A stretch of DNA of 64,000 nucleotides from positions 1-64,000 of the forward strand of contig NZ_QMEW01000011.1 in assembly GCF_003284965.1 (NCBI RefSeq), given 5' to 3'. How positions within the stretch are numbered: the first letter of the stretch is position 1; each line of letters opens with the position of its first letter. Of this stretch, positions 1 through 8,269 are shown piece after piece. The DNA is from Mycolicibacterium sp. GF69. GTDB taxonomy: Bacteria > Actinomycetota > Actinomycetes > Mycobacteriales > Mycobacteriaceae. The position numbers and the translations under genes are program-made. The notes below the pieces were generated by a model, which saw only the letters and a program-made list of their open reading frames with translations, did not search any database and was not told where the DNA came from.

Positions 1-129
1 CCGGAACGTGGCCGGCTTGGTCGGTATCCGCACCAGCATGGTGAAATCCGCGACCGTCACCTCGGCGGAACGCTTACGCGGGCCCTGGCGAACGTGGTGG
101 CTAGTGGGTGTGTCGGTCACGCCACTCAT
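1..129 (-). CDS. 5' end of a hypothetical protein, cut by the window edge
   Basis: Forty-three codons are visible, starting at ATG 129 (MSGVTDTPTSHHV...) and running off the left edge without a stop. A purine-rich stretch (GGCGGGGAC) precedes the ATG at ribosome-binding distance. It follows the stop of the 167-829 gene by 37 bases on the same strand, so it is probably in the same operon. Codon use (G/C in third positions) agrees with coding. Function cannot be judged from this fragment. Confidence 0.55.
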   Translation of the reverse strand, partial: MSGVTDTPTSHHVRQGPRKRSAEVTVADFTMLVRIPTKPATFR

Positions 130-166
130 TGTCCCCGCCAGGTCCGACACCGACGTCGAGGCGCCG

Positions 167-829
167 TTAGTCGGCAAGTTCGGTCAGCCACTGGCCGAGG
201 TCGAGCACATCCACATGTGCGGCCGGGCCCGCGGTGAACTCCGCGATCGTCATCGCCGGGTCGAACCGCGCCTCGAACCGTGTCCGCGTGCTGGGCGCGG
301 CGCGGCCGAGCGCCCAACTCACCGTGGTTCTCGTGGTCTGCAAGAACCTGACCGGCCGGGCCCCGACCACGTAGAGCTGGGCGCGGCGTCCCGAGTCGTC
401 CAGGGCCAGGTGGACCAGATCACTAACCAGCGTGCGCTTACGCATGGTGTCCTTGCCCTTCCACTGCGCGACCTTGAATTCCGCGACGCGGCGGTCGGTT
501 TCGAGGTCAAAGGGACGCGAGGCGTCGTTGCCGGCCCCGAGCGACGGCCGCACTGCGATCTGTTCGTCCGGTTCCAGGATGTGCGGCAGCGCCAGCGCGA
601 TGGTGCAGGCGTGGATGACGTCGTTGAGTCGGCCCACCTGCGAACGCACGGTTAGTGCCGCGGCCAGCAGCTCGCCGGTGAGCCCGCGGCCGGCGGCGGC
701 CTCAGCTCCCGCCGTGCCGGAACAGCCCACCAACGCTGATTCGACTCCGGCCAGGCGCTCGGTCAGACCATCGGCACGCAGGAAACTCATCAGGGCGGCC
801 ACGGCCGCCAGGTCGTCCCCGTGCTCCAT
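167..829 (-). CDS. hypothetical protein, possible nuclease-like fold
   Basis: 220 residues, not recognised. The N-terminal third is helical and Ala/Leu-rich. The middle has an acidic stretch followed by a VAEFKVAQWKG segment (about residues 111-121), and a predicted beta-strand QLYVVGARPVRFL follows. A Glu-x-Lys after an upstream Asp is reminiscent of PD-(D/E)xK nucleases, but this is only a visual resemblance. Start ATG 829 lies 9 bases after the stop of the ADP-ribosylglycohydrolase gene, so the two are very likely cotranscribed and may act together. Confidence 0.7.
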   Translation of the reverse strand: MEHGDDLAAVAALMSFLRADGLTERLAGVESALVGCSGTAGAEAAAGRGLTGELLAAALTVRSQVGRLNDVIHACTIALALPHILEPDEQIAVRPSLGAGNDASRPFDLETDRRVAEFKVAQWKGKDTMRKRTLVSDLVHLALDDSGRRAQLYVVGARPVRFLQTTRTTVSWALGRAAPSTRTRFEARFDPAMTIAEFTAGPAAHVDVLDLGQWLTELAD

Positions 830-838
830 ACCGTCTGT

Positions 839-1924
839 CTACCGGCCGACTGCAGACGGCGCTGCGAGGAAGCTCTGAGCGGCTCCCGGCGCGTGGCGCA
901 GGGCCTTGGCGTACCGGGGCTCGAACCGCGGGGTCATCTTCACCGCAGCCCAGTAACTGGACCCGGTGTGGGCGGCACCGATGACCGCGCCAGCGATGCT
1001 CGCGATCGAGTCGGAGTCCCCATTGCTGGTGGCCGCCCACGCAAGACCTTCGCTGCCGTTGAGGGGTGCCCGCCGCCGCCCAGGCGCGGTGGCCATGTCA
1101 GCCACGAGCAGCCCGACCGCCACGGCTGAACCTGACTCCCAACCCTCGCCGATCCCGGTGCAGGGGTCGCCGTAGTCGGCGGGGGACAGCGTGGCCAGCT
1201 CCTGCTTGACCGTGAAGGCGTCCAACAGCGCATCGAGCAGCACATCACGGACACCCTCGGCGAGCATGCCGGCGACGTCGCAGGTCATGGGGGAGAGCAC
1301 GTCGAGCAGGAATCCGTCACGCAGCCAGGGGCTTTCGCCCGTGACGATCGACATGGCCGCGCTGATTGCGTGTTCGAGGAAGTGCCCGCGCAATCGGGTG
1401 GCCGATCGGATCGCGTCGGCGAGCACCAGCGCGGAGGCGATCGCGCGGGGATGCTTGTGGGTGAGGACGGCCTGCAGTGCGGTGATGCCGAGCCACACCG
1501 GCTCCGGGCACAGCGCCGCCGGCGTCAACCGCATGACCGCTCCGCATCCGTATCGCGGCAGCGCCCCGTCGGCGTCATGCCAGTGCGCACCGTGACGCAG
1601 CCGTGTCAGTGACCCCATGCAGGTGGCTCCCGGGGCACGGTTGTTGTCCCGGTCGACCTGCCACTCCAGGAAGCGAGCGGTGATGGCCTTGGTCACGACA
1701 TCGATGTCGTCGAGCTGGTCGCCGGCGTCGACGAGAGCGTCATGCAGCGCCAATGTCATCTGGGTGTCGTCGGAGATCCGCCACACCTTCTTGGGGGCCG
1801 GCACGGGGTAGGCGGGCATGTTCGCGTACTTGCGGAACTCGACCTGATAACCCCAGGCGTCGCCGGCAGCCAGGCCGATCAACGCGTTGCGGTACCGGGC
1901 CTGCGTCGCTGTTCGAGTCGTCAT
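839..1924 (-). CDS. ADP-ribosylglycohydrolase (DraG/ARH family)
   Basis: 361 residues. Enzymes of this family remove ADP-ribose from modified proteins using a two-metal centre. Visible family marks are GLAAGDAWG near residue 17, the metal-binding SDDTQMT at 51-57, and a C-terminal GDSDSIASIAGAVIGA at about 300-315, the second metal site. Length fits the family. ATG 1924 was chosen over an in-frame ATG at 1978 because AAGGTGAGG stands directly before it and the operator at 1951-1968 lies just upstream. The window also encodes two ADP-ribosyltransferases (13965-15686, 51020-53185), so this enzyme may reverse their modification; that link is inference. Two hypothetical genes follow in the same operon. 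Confidence 0.88.
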   Translation of the reverse strand: MTTRTATQARYRNALIGLAAGDAWGYQVEFRKYANMPAYPVPAPKKVWRISDDTQMTLALHDALVDAGDQLDDIDVVTKAITARFLEWQVDRDNNRAPGATCMGSLTRLRHGAHWHDADGALPRYGCGAVMRLTPAALCPEPVWLGITALQAVLTHKHPRAIASALVLADAIRSATRLRGHFLEHAISAAMSIVTGESPWLRDGFLLDVLSPMTCDVAGMLAEGVRDVLLDALLDAFTVKQELATLSPADYGDPCTGIGEGWESGSAVAVGLLVADMATAPGRRRAPLNGSEGLAWAATSNGDSDSIASIAGAVIGAAHTGSSYWAAVKMTPRFEPRYAKALRHAPGAAQSFLAAPSAVGR

Positions 1925-1950
1925 TGTGCACCTCACCTTCCTGCCCACCA

Positions 1951-1968
1951 ATGTAAAGCCCTTTACAT
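1951..1968. promoter_or_regulatory. palindromic operator upstream of the ADP-ribosylglycohydrolase gene
   Basis: ATGTAAAGCCCTTTACAT is a perfect 8-2-8 inverted repeat 26 bases upstream of ATG 1924. A further half-site (TTACATCAA) repeats about 20 bases farther out, near 1984-1992. The same TGTAAA/TTTACA half-sites occur in the divergent promoter at 7554-7580, beside an HTH regulator gene, so one regulator may serve both. The regulator is inferred, not shown. Confidence 0.6.
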
Positions 1969-2148
1969 CAAAAGGCAAGCGGATTACATCAATGTTTTCG
2001 GAAACAGCCCCATCAACTTCCGGGTCCCCGCGACGGAAACACCTTTGCCGGCCGGTACTTCAGGGATAAGACGCACACCAGCTCTCCTTGCCGGGCTGGC
2101 GCTACTCCAGTAGCGGTCCCCGCGTCCAGCCCGAGGAGGTACCAAACC

Positions 2149-3186
2149 GTGTGTCGCGCCACCACAGACCCAGGAGGGCCGCGCCGCTGCTCCGGTGACA
2201 CCCGAGCCGCCTACAGCCACTCCGCCCACGCCGTCGATGTCCTGGAGGAAGCCGAGGCAGTCCTCAAGACCGCGCTGGCCGACACCGCGGCCGCGCCGGC
2301 GCCCACCCCACCCAAGACGGTGAGCTTCGCCGACAAGACCACCCGCGTGGAGGACATCCGCCGCGAGATCGACGACGCGATCGCCAACCTCAACACCGGT
2401 GAGCAATGGCAGGACTGGCTGCACTACGCCAGCCAGTTCCACCACTACTCGCTGCAGAACCAGCTGCTCATCAAAATGCAGCGCCCAGACGCCACCTTCG
2501 TCGGCGGACTCAAGAAGGTCTGGAACAAGAAGTTCAACCGCAACCTCGTCGCCGGCTCGAAGGCGATCTGGGTCCGCGCACCCCAGATCGTCAAGAAGAA
2601 GAAGGCCGACGGCACCGACGAGGAAGTCCTTGTGGGCTGGCTCAGCGTCCCGGTCTACGACGTCGGCGACACCACCGGGCCGCCCCTGCCGCAACGCCCC
2701 GAGGTCACCTACACCCGCGAAACCGGCGTCGCGCCCCCGGAGATGCACACCGAACTCGAGAAGCAGCTCGCCGCACACGGCTACACCGTCGAACGCGTCG
2801 AACTCCCCGAAGGCGGGCCGGAGGGCTACACCCAGGACAAGCCCACCAAGAAGGTCGTGATCAGCACCCGCTACAGCGACGCTCATCAGGCCCAGGTGCT
2901 TGCGCACGAGTTGGCACACGTCCAGATGGGCCACATGGAACGCCACCACGACTACCACAGCGGCCCGGGCGGGCAGCGCCCCACGATGGAAGTCGAAGCC
3001 GAAAGCGTCGCCTACGTCATCGGCCGCCACTACGGACTCAAGCCCGGCGGCAGCGCCTTCGCCTACATCGACGGCTGGGCCAAGGGCGACCCCAAGAAGG
3101 TCCAGGAAACCGCCCAGCGCGTCAACAAGGCCTGCAAGGCCATCATCGGCGCACTCCCACAGACCGCCCCCGCGGTCGTGAAGTAG
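2149..3186 (+). CDS. ArdC-like anti-restriction protein with N-terminal MC tag
   Basis: 345 residues. ArdC proteins combine an N-terminal ssDNA-binding domain with a zinc metallopeptidase domain and protect incoming plasmid DNA from restriction. Here the ssDNA-binding part spans about residues 65-180 (QNQLLIKMQRPDATF, FNRNLVAGSKAIWV). The peptidase motif HELAHVQMGH lies at about 253-262, with a downstream Glu in MEVEAESVAYVIG completing the expected zinc site. The first 24 residues carry a tag (MCRATTDPGGPRRCSGDTRA) also present on the AbiEii-like toxin and ART1. Start is GTG 2149 behind GAGGAGG. Three small genes follow closely. Confidence 0.88.
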   Translation: MCRATTDPGGPRRCSGDTRAAYSHSAHAVDVLEEAEAVLKTALADTAAAPAPTPPKTVSFADKTTRVEDIRREIDDAIANLNTGEQWQDWLHYASQFHHYSLQNQLLIKMQRPDATFVGGLKKVWNKKFNRNLVAGSKAIWVRAPQIVKKKKADGTDEEVLVGWLSVPVYDVGDTTGPPLPQRPEVTYTRETGVAPPEMHTELEKQLAAHGYTVERVELPEGGPEGYTQDKPTKKVVISTRYSDAHQAQVLAHELAHVQMGHMERHHDYHSGPGGQRPTMEVEAESVAYVIGRHYGLKPGGSAFAYIDGWAKGDPKKVQETAQRVNKACKAIIGALPQTAPAVVK

Positions 3187-3198
3187 AAGGACACCACC

Positions 3199-3354
3199 AT
3201 GAGCACCCCCGAGCACGCCCAGGTCGAGATCGAGATCGAAGACCCCGACACCGGAGAACGGCACACCTTCACCGCGGCCACCGAAGAGGAGGCCACCGCC
3301 GCCGCCGAGGACTACTTCGGCGTCAACGAAGCCCAGGAGCGAGACAATGACTGA
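3199..3354 (+). CDS. small acidic protein
   Basis: 51 residues, very acidic, containing VEIEIEDPDTGERHTFTAATEE. Start ATG 3199 follows the ArdC-like stop by 12 bases, with AGAAGGA in front. It overlaps the next gene start (ATG 3347) by eight bases, so translation is probably coupled. Small acidic proteins beside ArdC can be DNA mimics, but nothing here proves that. Function unknown. Confidence 0.65.
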   Translation: MSTPEHAQVEIEIEDPDTGERHTFTAATEEEATAAAEDYFGVNEAQERDND

Positions 3355-3958
3355 CACCATGACCCAGGAACCCACCCGCGAAGAACTGCTGCGGGAACTA
3401 GGCAAAGTCCAGTCCAAGCTGGAGAAGGCCCGACGCCGACGCGACGCCGACGCGATCGCCTACGCCTCCACCCCCGACGGCGCCGCCGAAACCTTCCGCC
3501 GCTACGAACTCACCCGCGACGACCGCGAACGCAAAGAACTCAAGACCACTTACCTGTCCGGGCTGTCCATGGCCGGCGAGGAGTACGAAGAACGACTGCG
3601 CCGCGGCAACGCCGGCGACAACGACGGACCCCTGGCCGTCATCCCCGTCGGCTCGTTCCGCGACCCACTCACCAAAGCCCTTGTCGAACAACGCATCATG
3701 GGAACGTTCCGCACCACCGCAGCATCAGTGGACTCCAACACCGTCACCGTCACACTGCTGCGGCTGCTGCCCGACCAACAGACCCGCAAGCGGCTACGCC
3801 TGGACACCACCGCCGAACTCGGCGCCCTGACCGCAAACCTCACCGAGATCATCGCCACCGCCTGGACCGATCCGGCCACCCGGAAGCGCCTGACCGCGTT
3901 CCTCGACGACGCCGCCGCACCCATCGACACCGCGATCGCGCAGCGAGACCAGCGATGA
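3347..3958 (+). CDS. hypothetical protein in the ardC-like operon
   Basis: 203 residues, not recognised. The N-terminal 45 residues form a charged helix (EELLRELGKVQSKLEKARRRRDAD) that may be a coiled coil. The remainder is mixed alpha/beta (LAVIPVGSFRDPLTKALV; SVDSNTVTVTLLRLL). Its start overlaps the acidic small gene and its stop overlaps the next start (ATGA), so all four genes from 2149 read as one unit. No catalytic motif is visible. Confidence 0.75.
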   Translation: MTDTMTQEPTREELLRELGKVQSKLEKARRRRDADAIAYASTPDGAAETFRRYELTRDDRERKELKTTYLSGLSMAGEEYEERLRRGNAGDNDGPLAVIPVGSFRDPLTKALVEQRIMGTFRTTAASVDSNTVTVTLLRLLPDQQTRKRLRLDTTAELGALTANLTEIIATAWTDPATRKRLTAFLDDAAAPIDTAIAQRDQR

Positions 3959-4893
3959 GCACCGATCTCGTCTTCCAGGAACCCGGCATCGCAGAAACCC
4001 GCCAAGAGCGCGCCCTGCGCCGAGCTCAACAGCTGCAGAACGCCTTCCAGACGGCGTTCGAGGTGCTCGCAGAGATCTACCGCGACGAAGATTGGCGCTT
4101 CATCAACGACGGCGCCGGCCGGCCCTACACCGGCTTCACCGCGTTCGTCCAAGACCAACTCGGATGCGCAGCCTCCAACGCCCGCCGCTACCAGCAGGGC
4201 ATCGTCGGGCTCATCCTGCCCCTGCAAGAACTCACTGCCCCGGGAACCCGCATCCCCGTCACCTCCTCCGACGTCGCCCGCCTCGGAGTCACCGGCGCCC
4301 GCGTCGTCATCGAGCAAGCCCCCAGCGCCCTCGATGGCATCACCGAACCCGACGCCCAAACCGACGCCCTCCGCGAACTGATCGACTCCGTGGCCCAGCG
4401 GAGCACCGACCCTGGCTTCGGACCGCTCAACGAATCCTTGGCCCCACCAACCGAATCCCCACTCGGTGCCCTGGTCCCAGCATCCGTCCCCGATGACGAC
4501 GACCCCGACGACGATCACGCCCCCAGCGCGTCAGACAGCCCCGGCTGGGATCAGCCCGCGTCGGATACTCCGCCCTGGGACGACGACGAACCCGCCACTC
4601 CCGGCGCCCCACCTGCCCCTATCCCGGCCGGCCAGCAGCCCACCGCCCCAGAGGCCGCCACCGCCGCGTCGGCCGAGCCACCCGCCGCGCCGCCCACCTC
4701 AGACCAGGCCGCCCCAGCTGCCCAGGTCATGATCGACCTGGAAGCCGCGATCGCCGCCGTCATGGCCGCCGGTGAACCTACCGCTCTCGCCGAGCAGCTC
4801 TCCGGCGGACCCGGCGCCGTCCTCGCCCCGAAGTGCCTGGCATCAGGCCAGCGCCTCGTCCGGCTCGGCCAGCTCCTGCGCAGCCTGACTTGA
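3955..4893 (+). CDS. hypothetical protein with acidic Pro/Ala-rich linker
   Basis: 312 residues, not recognised. Residues 1-150 look folded and helical (ALRRAQQLQNAFQTAFEVL; DQLGCAASNARRYQQGIVGL, an arrangement that may be a DNA-binding helical unit). Residues about 160-255 are a disordered acidic/Pro-rich linker with runs of Asp. A short helical tail (residues 258-312) follows. The start overlaps the previous stop (ATGA). It ends four bases before the stop of the opposing gene at 4898, a tight convergent junction with no obvious hairpin. Confidence 0.75.
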   Translation: MSTDLVFQEPGIAETRQERALRRAQQLQNAFQTAFEVLAEIYRDEDWRFINDGAGRPYTGFTAFVQDQLGCAASNARRYQQGIVGLILPLQELTAPGTRIPVTSSDVARLGVTGARVVIEQAPSALDGITEPDAQTDALRELIDSVAQRSTDPGFGPLNESLAPPTESPLGALVPASVPDDDDPDDDHAPSASDSPGWDQPASDTPPWDDDEPATPGAPPAPIPAGQQPTAPEAATAASAEPPAAPPTSDQAAPAAQVMIDLEAAIAAVMAAGEPTALAEQLSGGPGAVLAPKCLASGQRLVRLGQLLRSLT

Positions 4894-4897
4894 GGTG

Positions 4898-5143
4898 TCA
4901 CACGGGCGCTTCGCCCCGGCCATTCGCCGCCGCGGCGCGAAGCACGATGGCCACGCGTTCGAGATAGAGCTCCAACTGCTCCTGTCCCGCGGGCGTGTCC
5001 AGAGACGGTTGTAGCCGGGCAACCTCAGCAGGAATGCTGCGCGAAAGCCACCCGCCCGGCAACATCCGAAGTGCCTCGAAAATCTCTGCAATGAAACGCA
5101 ATTGCCATGCCTGCCTGTAAAGAATGGTCATGGCGGGCACCAT
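4898..5143 (-). CDS. small helical hypothetical protein
   Basis: About 81 residues from ATG 5143, or 77 from ATG 5131; neither has a strong ribosome-binding site. The sequence (TILYRQAWQLRFIAEIFEALRML then EQLELYLERVAIVLRAAAA) predicts a helical protein with no known motif. It lies 3' of the AbiEii-like gene on the same strand, separated by 131 bases that hold a copy of the dispersed GAYRNCAYGTCCC element. Confidence 0.55.
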   Translation of the reverse strand: MVPAMTILYRQAWQLRFIAEIFEALRMLPGGWLSRSIPAEVARLQPSLDTPAGQEQLELYLERVAIVLRAAAANGRGEAPV

Positions 5144-5247
5144 ATGAAGCCACGAGGTTCGGCGTCCACAACCGTGGGCAAGATAGCGGAAAACTATTCT
5201 CTGCCCACCCGTAGCCGCGCCACCGCGATCGGACCGATCGCGCGGCG

Positions 5248-5260
5248 GGGACATGCCATC
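5248..5260 (-). repeat. dispersed element copy 1
   Basis: Read on the minus strand: GATGGCATGTCCC, 14 bases after the stop of the AbiEii-like gene and in that gene's direction. An upstream CTAGCTGGCC matches the outer half of the element seen at other copies. Confidence 0.6.
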
Positions 5261-5274
5261 AGGCCAGCTAGCGC

Positions 5275-6303
5275 CTACAACGGGTTCCAGGATCGGCGAT
5301 CGGGCTCCCACGTGCCGGCCTGAACCCGCCCGTCGAGCACTGCCCCCACGAACCGATCCGCCTCGACGAGCGCAGCATCGGCGTCCCGCAGCTCCGCCGG
5401 CAGTCCCGCCTGCGCAACCCGCGCCGGATAGCTACGTCGCCACTGCTCGCTCGGCAGGGACAGGGGAGTGGGCACCACCAGCCCGCGGCGCTGCTCCTGC
5501 CCGCGGACCGCGGCCCTCAGCTCCTCGGCGTCGACACGAGCGCACCGCGACAAGATCACGATGTCGGCCAGGTCGTGGGAGCGCGTCGACGGTGACTCGC
5601 CGCTGCTGCCGTGCAGCTCATACATCGCCGCGATCTTGTCCGCGACATGGGAACTGACCGAGTACGTCCGCACCCTCGGCATCGGCCGCACATCGTCGAT
5701 CGCCACCACAGGATCGGGGACTAGCGTGTCCGGCTCGAACGGAAACTGCCGTCCGGCAGCAACATCGAGCTTGGCCACCGAGAACCGCGACCCGTTGAGC
5801 AGGTAGGTGACCTTGCCTGTGAACGCCCCAGGGCCGCTGCCGGGACTGACCGCCACCACGAAATCACCGTGCTCGCCGGCGCGACGTCGCGACGCCGCGG
5901 TCAACGCCGCAGTCAGGTCCTCGACGCCGCGGGTCGCCGCCAGATCCAGATCCGCGGTCGCCCTCGCCTCGGCGGTGCGGTACTGCAGGGCCGTGCCGCC
6001 TGTCACCAGCCAAGACTCCGGATCCCGATCGAACAGGCGGGACACGAACTGCTGCAACGCAAACCGTCGCGCCACCTCAGTCGAATCAACCCCGGACGTC
6101 CGCGCGATCTCCCGGATCCGGGTGTTCAGCGCAGCCCGGAACGCAGCCTCAGACCCGTAGGTGCGCCGTGCGTCGAGCAGCTCCTCGATCTCACGCTCAC
6201 GCTGCTCCAGTGCCGCCACCCGGTCATGGGACTCCTGCGCCCGGGCCCGCATGTCGGCAGAGCAGCGTTTCGGTCCGCCGGGCTCGCTACTGGCCTTGCA
6301 CAT
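5275..6303 (-). CDS. AbiEii-like nucleotidyltransferase toxin with N-terminal MC tag
   Basis: 342 residues. AbiEii toxins of type IV toxin-antitoxin systems are nucleotidyltransferases that stop growth, giving phage abortive infection and plasmid stability. The nucleotidyltransferase signature is visible as WLVTGGTALQYR followed by ATADLDLA (about residues 108-130). Unlike ordinary family members it begins with a Cys-containing tag (MCKASSEPGGPKRCSADMRA) and a charged helix, the same tag as on the ArdC-like protein and ART1. ATG 6303 lies 9 bases after the antitoxin stop with GGTGGAG in front, so the pair is one operon. Confidence 0.82.
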   Translation of the reverse strand: MCKASSEPGGPKRCSADMRARAQESHDRVAALEQREREIEELLDARRTYGSEAAFRAALNTRIREIARTSGVDSTEVARRFALQQFVSRLFDRDPESWLVTGGTALQYRTAEARATADLDLAATRGVEDLTAALTAASRRRAGEHGDFVVAVSPGSGPGAFTGKVTYLLNGSRFSVAKLDVAAGRQFPFEPDTLVPDPVVAIDDVRPMPRVRTYSVSSHVADKIAAMYELHGSSGESPSTRSHDLADIVILSRCARVDAEELRAAVRGQEQRRGLVVPTPLSLPSEQWRRSYPARVAQAGLPAELRDADAALVEADRFVGAVLDGRVQAGTWEPDRRSWNPL

Positions 6304-6312
6304 GCTCCACCG

Positions 6313-6978
6313 CTACACCGGCAGTCGCAACGGGCGCTCGGCGGCCGCCGTAAGCCGGTGCGCCAACGCGATCCCGTCCCGCTCACCCCACCGGCCGGCG
6401 AACGGCTCCAGGCGGGCACCCACCTCGGGCAGCGTCAACAGGCCCTGCTCCAGGACGTCGGCGATCACCGTGCCCTGGTGGGAGCCATCCAGATCGTCAC
6501 GGGCCAGGTCGGCAATGATGCGACCGGGTGTGGACACCGGAAGACCCTCGGTGATGTCCCAGTCGATCCCGAGGGCCCCGATGTCGCGCCGGTACGCATG
6601 CACCCGCGGCGATCGCGTGTTGATGCGCCGTGGGCTGGTCAAGAACAACCCTCGCGCGACCAGCGTGCCCAGCTCGCGGATTACCGCCGCGCTGTCGTGG
6701 CTGATCACGCAGTCTGGATCCGCGCGCCGCTGCTCCACGTCGTCTTCCGGGCGCAGCGCCAGCCACTGGGCTGCCCAGTCCTCGAAGGCGAACATGTCGG
6801 CGGAATCCTCGGTGAACCCGTACACGCCGTGGTGGGCCCGGAACAGCTCACCGGAGTCGGCGCGGCGGGCCAGCTCGTAGCGGGCGACACCGTGCTGGCG
6901 GGCCTGGGCTGCGGTGAACAATCCGAACTGGCCGGCGGCCAGAGCATGCAGCCGGCCCCACGCCTGCTCGTCGGCCAT
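6313..6978 (-). CDS. AbiEi-family antitoxin
   Basis: 221 residues. The N-terminal winged-helix region (GQFGLFTAAQARQHGVARYEL, then ELFRAHHGVYGF) and the later core (CVISHDSAAVIRELGTL; GLPVSTPGRIIADLARD) are typical of AbiEi antitoxins, which bind their own promoter and neutralise AbiEii. ATG 6978 was chosen because the N-terminal family match begins there; the open frame continues to 7062. It precedes the AbiEii-like toxin gene by 9 bases and follows the HTH gene 7059-7451. Confidence 0.85.
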   Translation of the reverse strand: MADEQAWGRLHALAAGQFGLFTAAQARQHGVARYELARRADSGELFRAHHGVYGFTEDSADMFAFEDWAAQWLALRPEDDVEQRRADPDCVISHDSAAVIRELGTLVARGLFLTSPRRINTRSPRVHAYRRDIGALGIDWDITEGLPVSTPGRIIADLARDDLDGSHQGTVIADVLEQGLLTLPEVGARLEPFAGRWGERDGIALAHRLTAAAERPLRLPV

Positions 6979-7058
6979 GCAGCAATAGTAGCAATCGGGG
7001 GACGTGGTATCGGGGCTGCTCAGCGCTGTTTTCGCTCGTTGCCACAGCCTCCGCGACC

Positions 7059-7451
7059 TCACCCGCCGCTCCTGTTCCGCGGTCGGGTAGCTCCTTCGCC
7101 CAGCCAGGAATCCAGCGTCGGACGCGAAACGCCCAGCGCCTCAATGATCTCCCGCTTGCTCCGGCCCTCGTCGAAGTACTGCCGCGCCAACTCCCGGGCG
7201 GCCTGCTTCTCCGCGCCCAGCCGGGACTCGGCTTCCATCAGGCGGCGTCCTTGCTCGGCAAGCCTGCCCAGGCTGCGCTCGACGACGCGGGCATGGACAT
7301 AGGGCTCGCCGACGATCTCCGGGCCTCCGCGCTGCACGGGCTCGGCGCCGGCCGCGGCGGCCAGGACCTCGGCATCGCTGGCGCTGTCGTCGAGATCGGG
7401 CAGGTCATACTCGGCGACCAACTCCGCCGGCGTCCGCACAATCACCCTCAC
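7059..7451 (-). CDS. HTH DNA-binding protein, likely local regulator
   Basis: 130 residues. The C-terminus carries a helix-turn-helix (SKREIIEALGVSRPTLDSWLGEG, about residues 98-120), preceded by a long charged helix (LGRLAEQGRRLMEAESRLGAEKQAA). A similar HTH occurs in the 27204-27587 protein. The gene is first in the abiE-like operon and is divergent from 7610-7996. The promoter region between holds three TGTAAA/TTTACA half-sites, so autoregulation is a reasonable inference. Confidence 0.75.
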   Translation of the reverse strand: MRVIVRTPAELVAEYDLPDLDDSASDAEVLAAAAGAEPVQRGGPEIVGEPYVHARVVERSLGRLAEQGRRLMEAESRLGAEKQAARELARQYFDEGRSKREIIEALGVSRPTLDSWLGEGATRPRNRSGG

Positions 7452-7553
7452 AGCGAGCCTCCCGTTAGTGGGGCACGCAGGCGCGCCCGTTTCGCGGCCG
7501 GTCGACTACCCGGCGGCATCACAGTACTTCTCAACTTCAACCATGAAAGCCAC

Positions 7554-7580
7554 TTTACAACAAGTGTAAATCGGTTTACA
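7554..7580. promoter_or_regulatory. overlapping inverted repeats in divergent promoter
   Basis: TTTACA (7554), TGTAAA (7565) and TTTACA (7575) form two overlapping inverted repeats with 5- and 4-base spacers sharing the central half-site. They sit between the HTH gene (start 7451) and the gene at 7610. The half-sites equal those of the palindrome at 1951-1968. The arrangement fits a repressor site controlling both directions. Confidence 0.6.
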
Positions 7581-7609
7581 GTGGGGAGGACGAGAACTTG
7601 GGAGGCGCG

Positions 7610-7996
7610 ATGACCAACAACACCCCGCCCGCCGGCTGGTACCCCGACCCCACAGGCGCTGCCCAGCAGCGGTATTGGGACGGACAGCAGTGGACCGAAG
7701 CCCTGGCCGCGCCCACCGTCGTCCACGTGCCCGTCGCGGCCCCACCCGCCAAGGACTGGTTCCAGCGCCACCCCGGCTGGACCACCCTCATCGTCTTCTG
7801 GGTCGCCTGCATGATCTGGCAGTGGGAATGGCTGGTCCCCGTCATCGCCATCGTCGCCGCCACCGTGTGGACCATCCGCTGGATCGAACGCCGCAACAAC
7901 CGCCTCGCCGCCGACGCCGACCGTCAGAACAAACTCGCCGCCCTGGGCGACAAGCGCGGAATCTTCGGCGACTACCCGCCCGCCGACGCTGCCTGA
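7610..7996 (+). CDS. DUF2510 domain membrane protein
   Basis: 128 residues. Residues 4-30 hold the DUF2510 signature (AGWYPDPTGAAQQRYWDGQQWT), a small actinobacterial domain often at the cytoplasmic end of membrane proteins. Two hydrophobic segments follow (TTLIVFWVACMIWQW and LVPVIAIVAATVWTIRWI, about residues 55-90), then a charged tail. ATG 7610 follows GGGAGG; an upstream in-frame ATG-less extension is unlikely. Function unknown; first gene of a three-gene plus-strand unit. Confidence 0.85.
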   Translation: MTNNTPPAGWYPDPTGAAQQRYWDGQQWTEALAAPTVVHVPVAAPPAKDWFQRHPGWTTLIVFWVACMIWQWEWLVPVIAIVAATVWTIRWIERRNNRLAADADRQNKLAALGDKRGIFGDYPPADAA

Positions 7997-8029
7997 CCCA
8001 CCACCACAGGACAACAAGGAGTACTCCGC

Positions 8030-8269
8030 ATGCCCAGCACCCCGCGCTGCCACTTCCGAGCCGGCGACTACCTCTATGCCGGCCAAGCCCACGAGGACGC
8101 CATCGCTCGCCTCGACGGCTTCGACGACACCGCCAAGATCGTCGCCCGCAACTCCGTCACCGAACTCATCGACCTGCAGAACGGCACCATCACCTGCCAC
8201 CAGGTCGCCGTCATCGCCAGCGCCATCGCCAACGCCCTCCAGGGCAACACCTACGGAGAGACCCTCTGA
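8030..8269 (+). CDS. small hypothetical protein
   Basis: 79 residues, not recognised (FRAGDYLYAGQAHEDAIARLDGF, then a helical NGTITCHQVAVIASAIANAL). ATG 8030 has ACAAGGAG in front. Its stop overlaps the next start (ATGA at 8267-8271), so the two genes are translationally coupled. Confidence 0.7.
   Translation: MPSTPRCHFRAGDYLYAGQAHEDAIARLDGFDDTAKIVARNSVTELIDLQNGTITCHQVAVIASAIANALQGNTYGETL

Noticed and set aside
1984..3417. Long minus-strand open frame opposite the ardC-like genes
   Set aside because: Gly/Val-rich mirror of GC-rich coding sequence; the plus strand has real domains, start sites and gene overlaps. The same applies to other long antisense frames, for example 3550-4518, 16137-17438, 45798-47732, 56526-58427 and 58808-60154.
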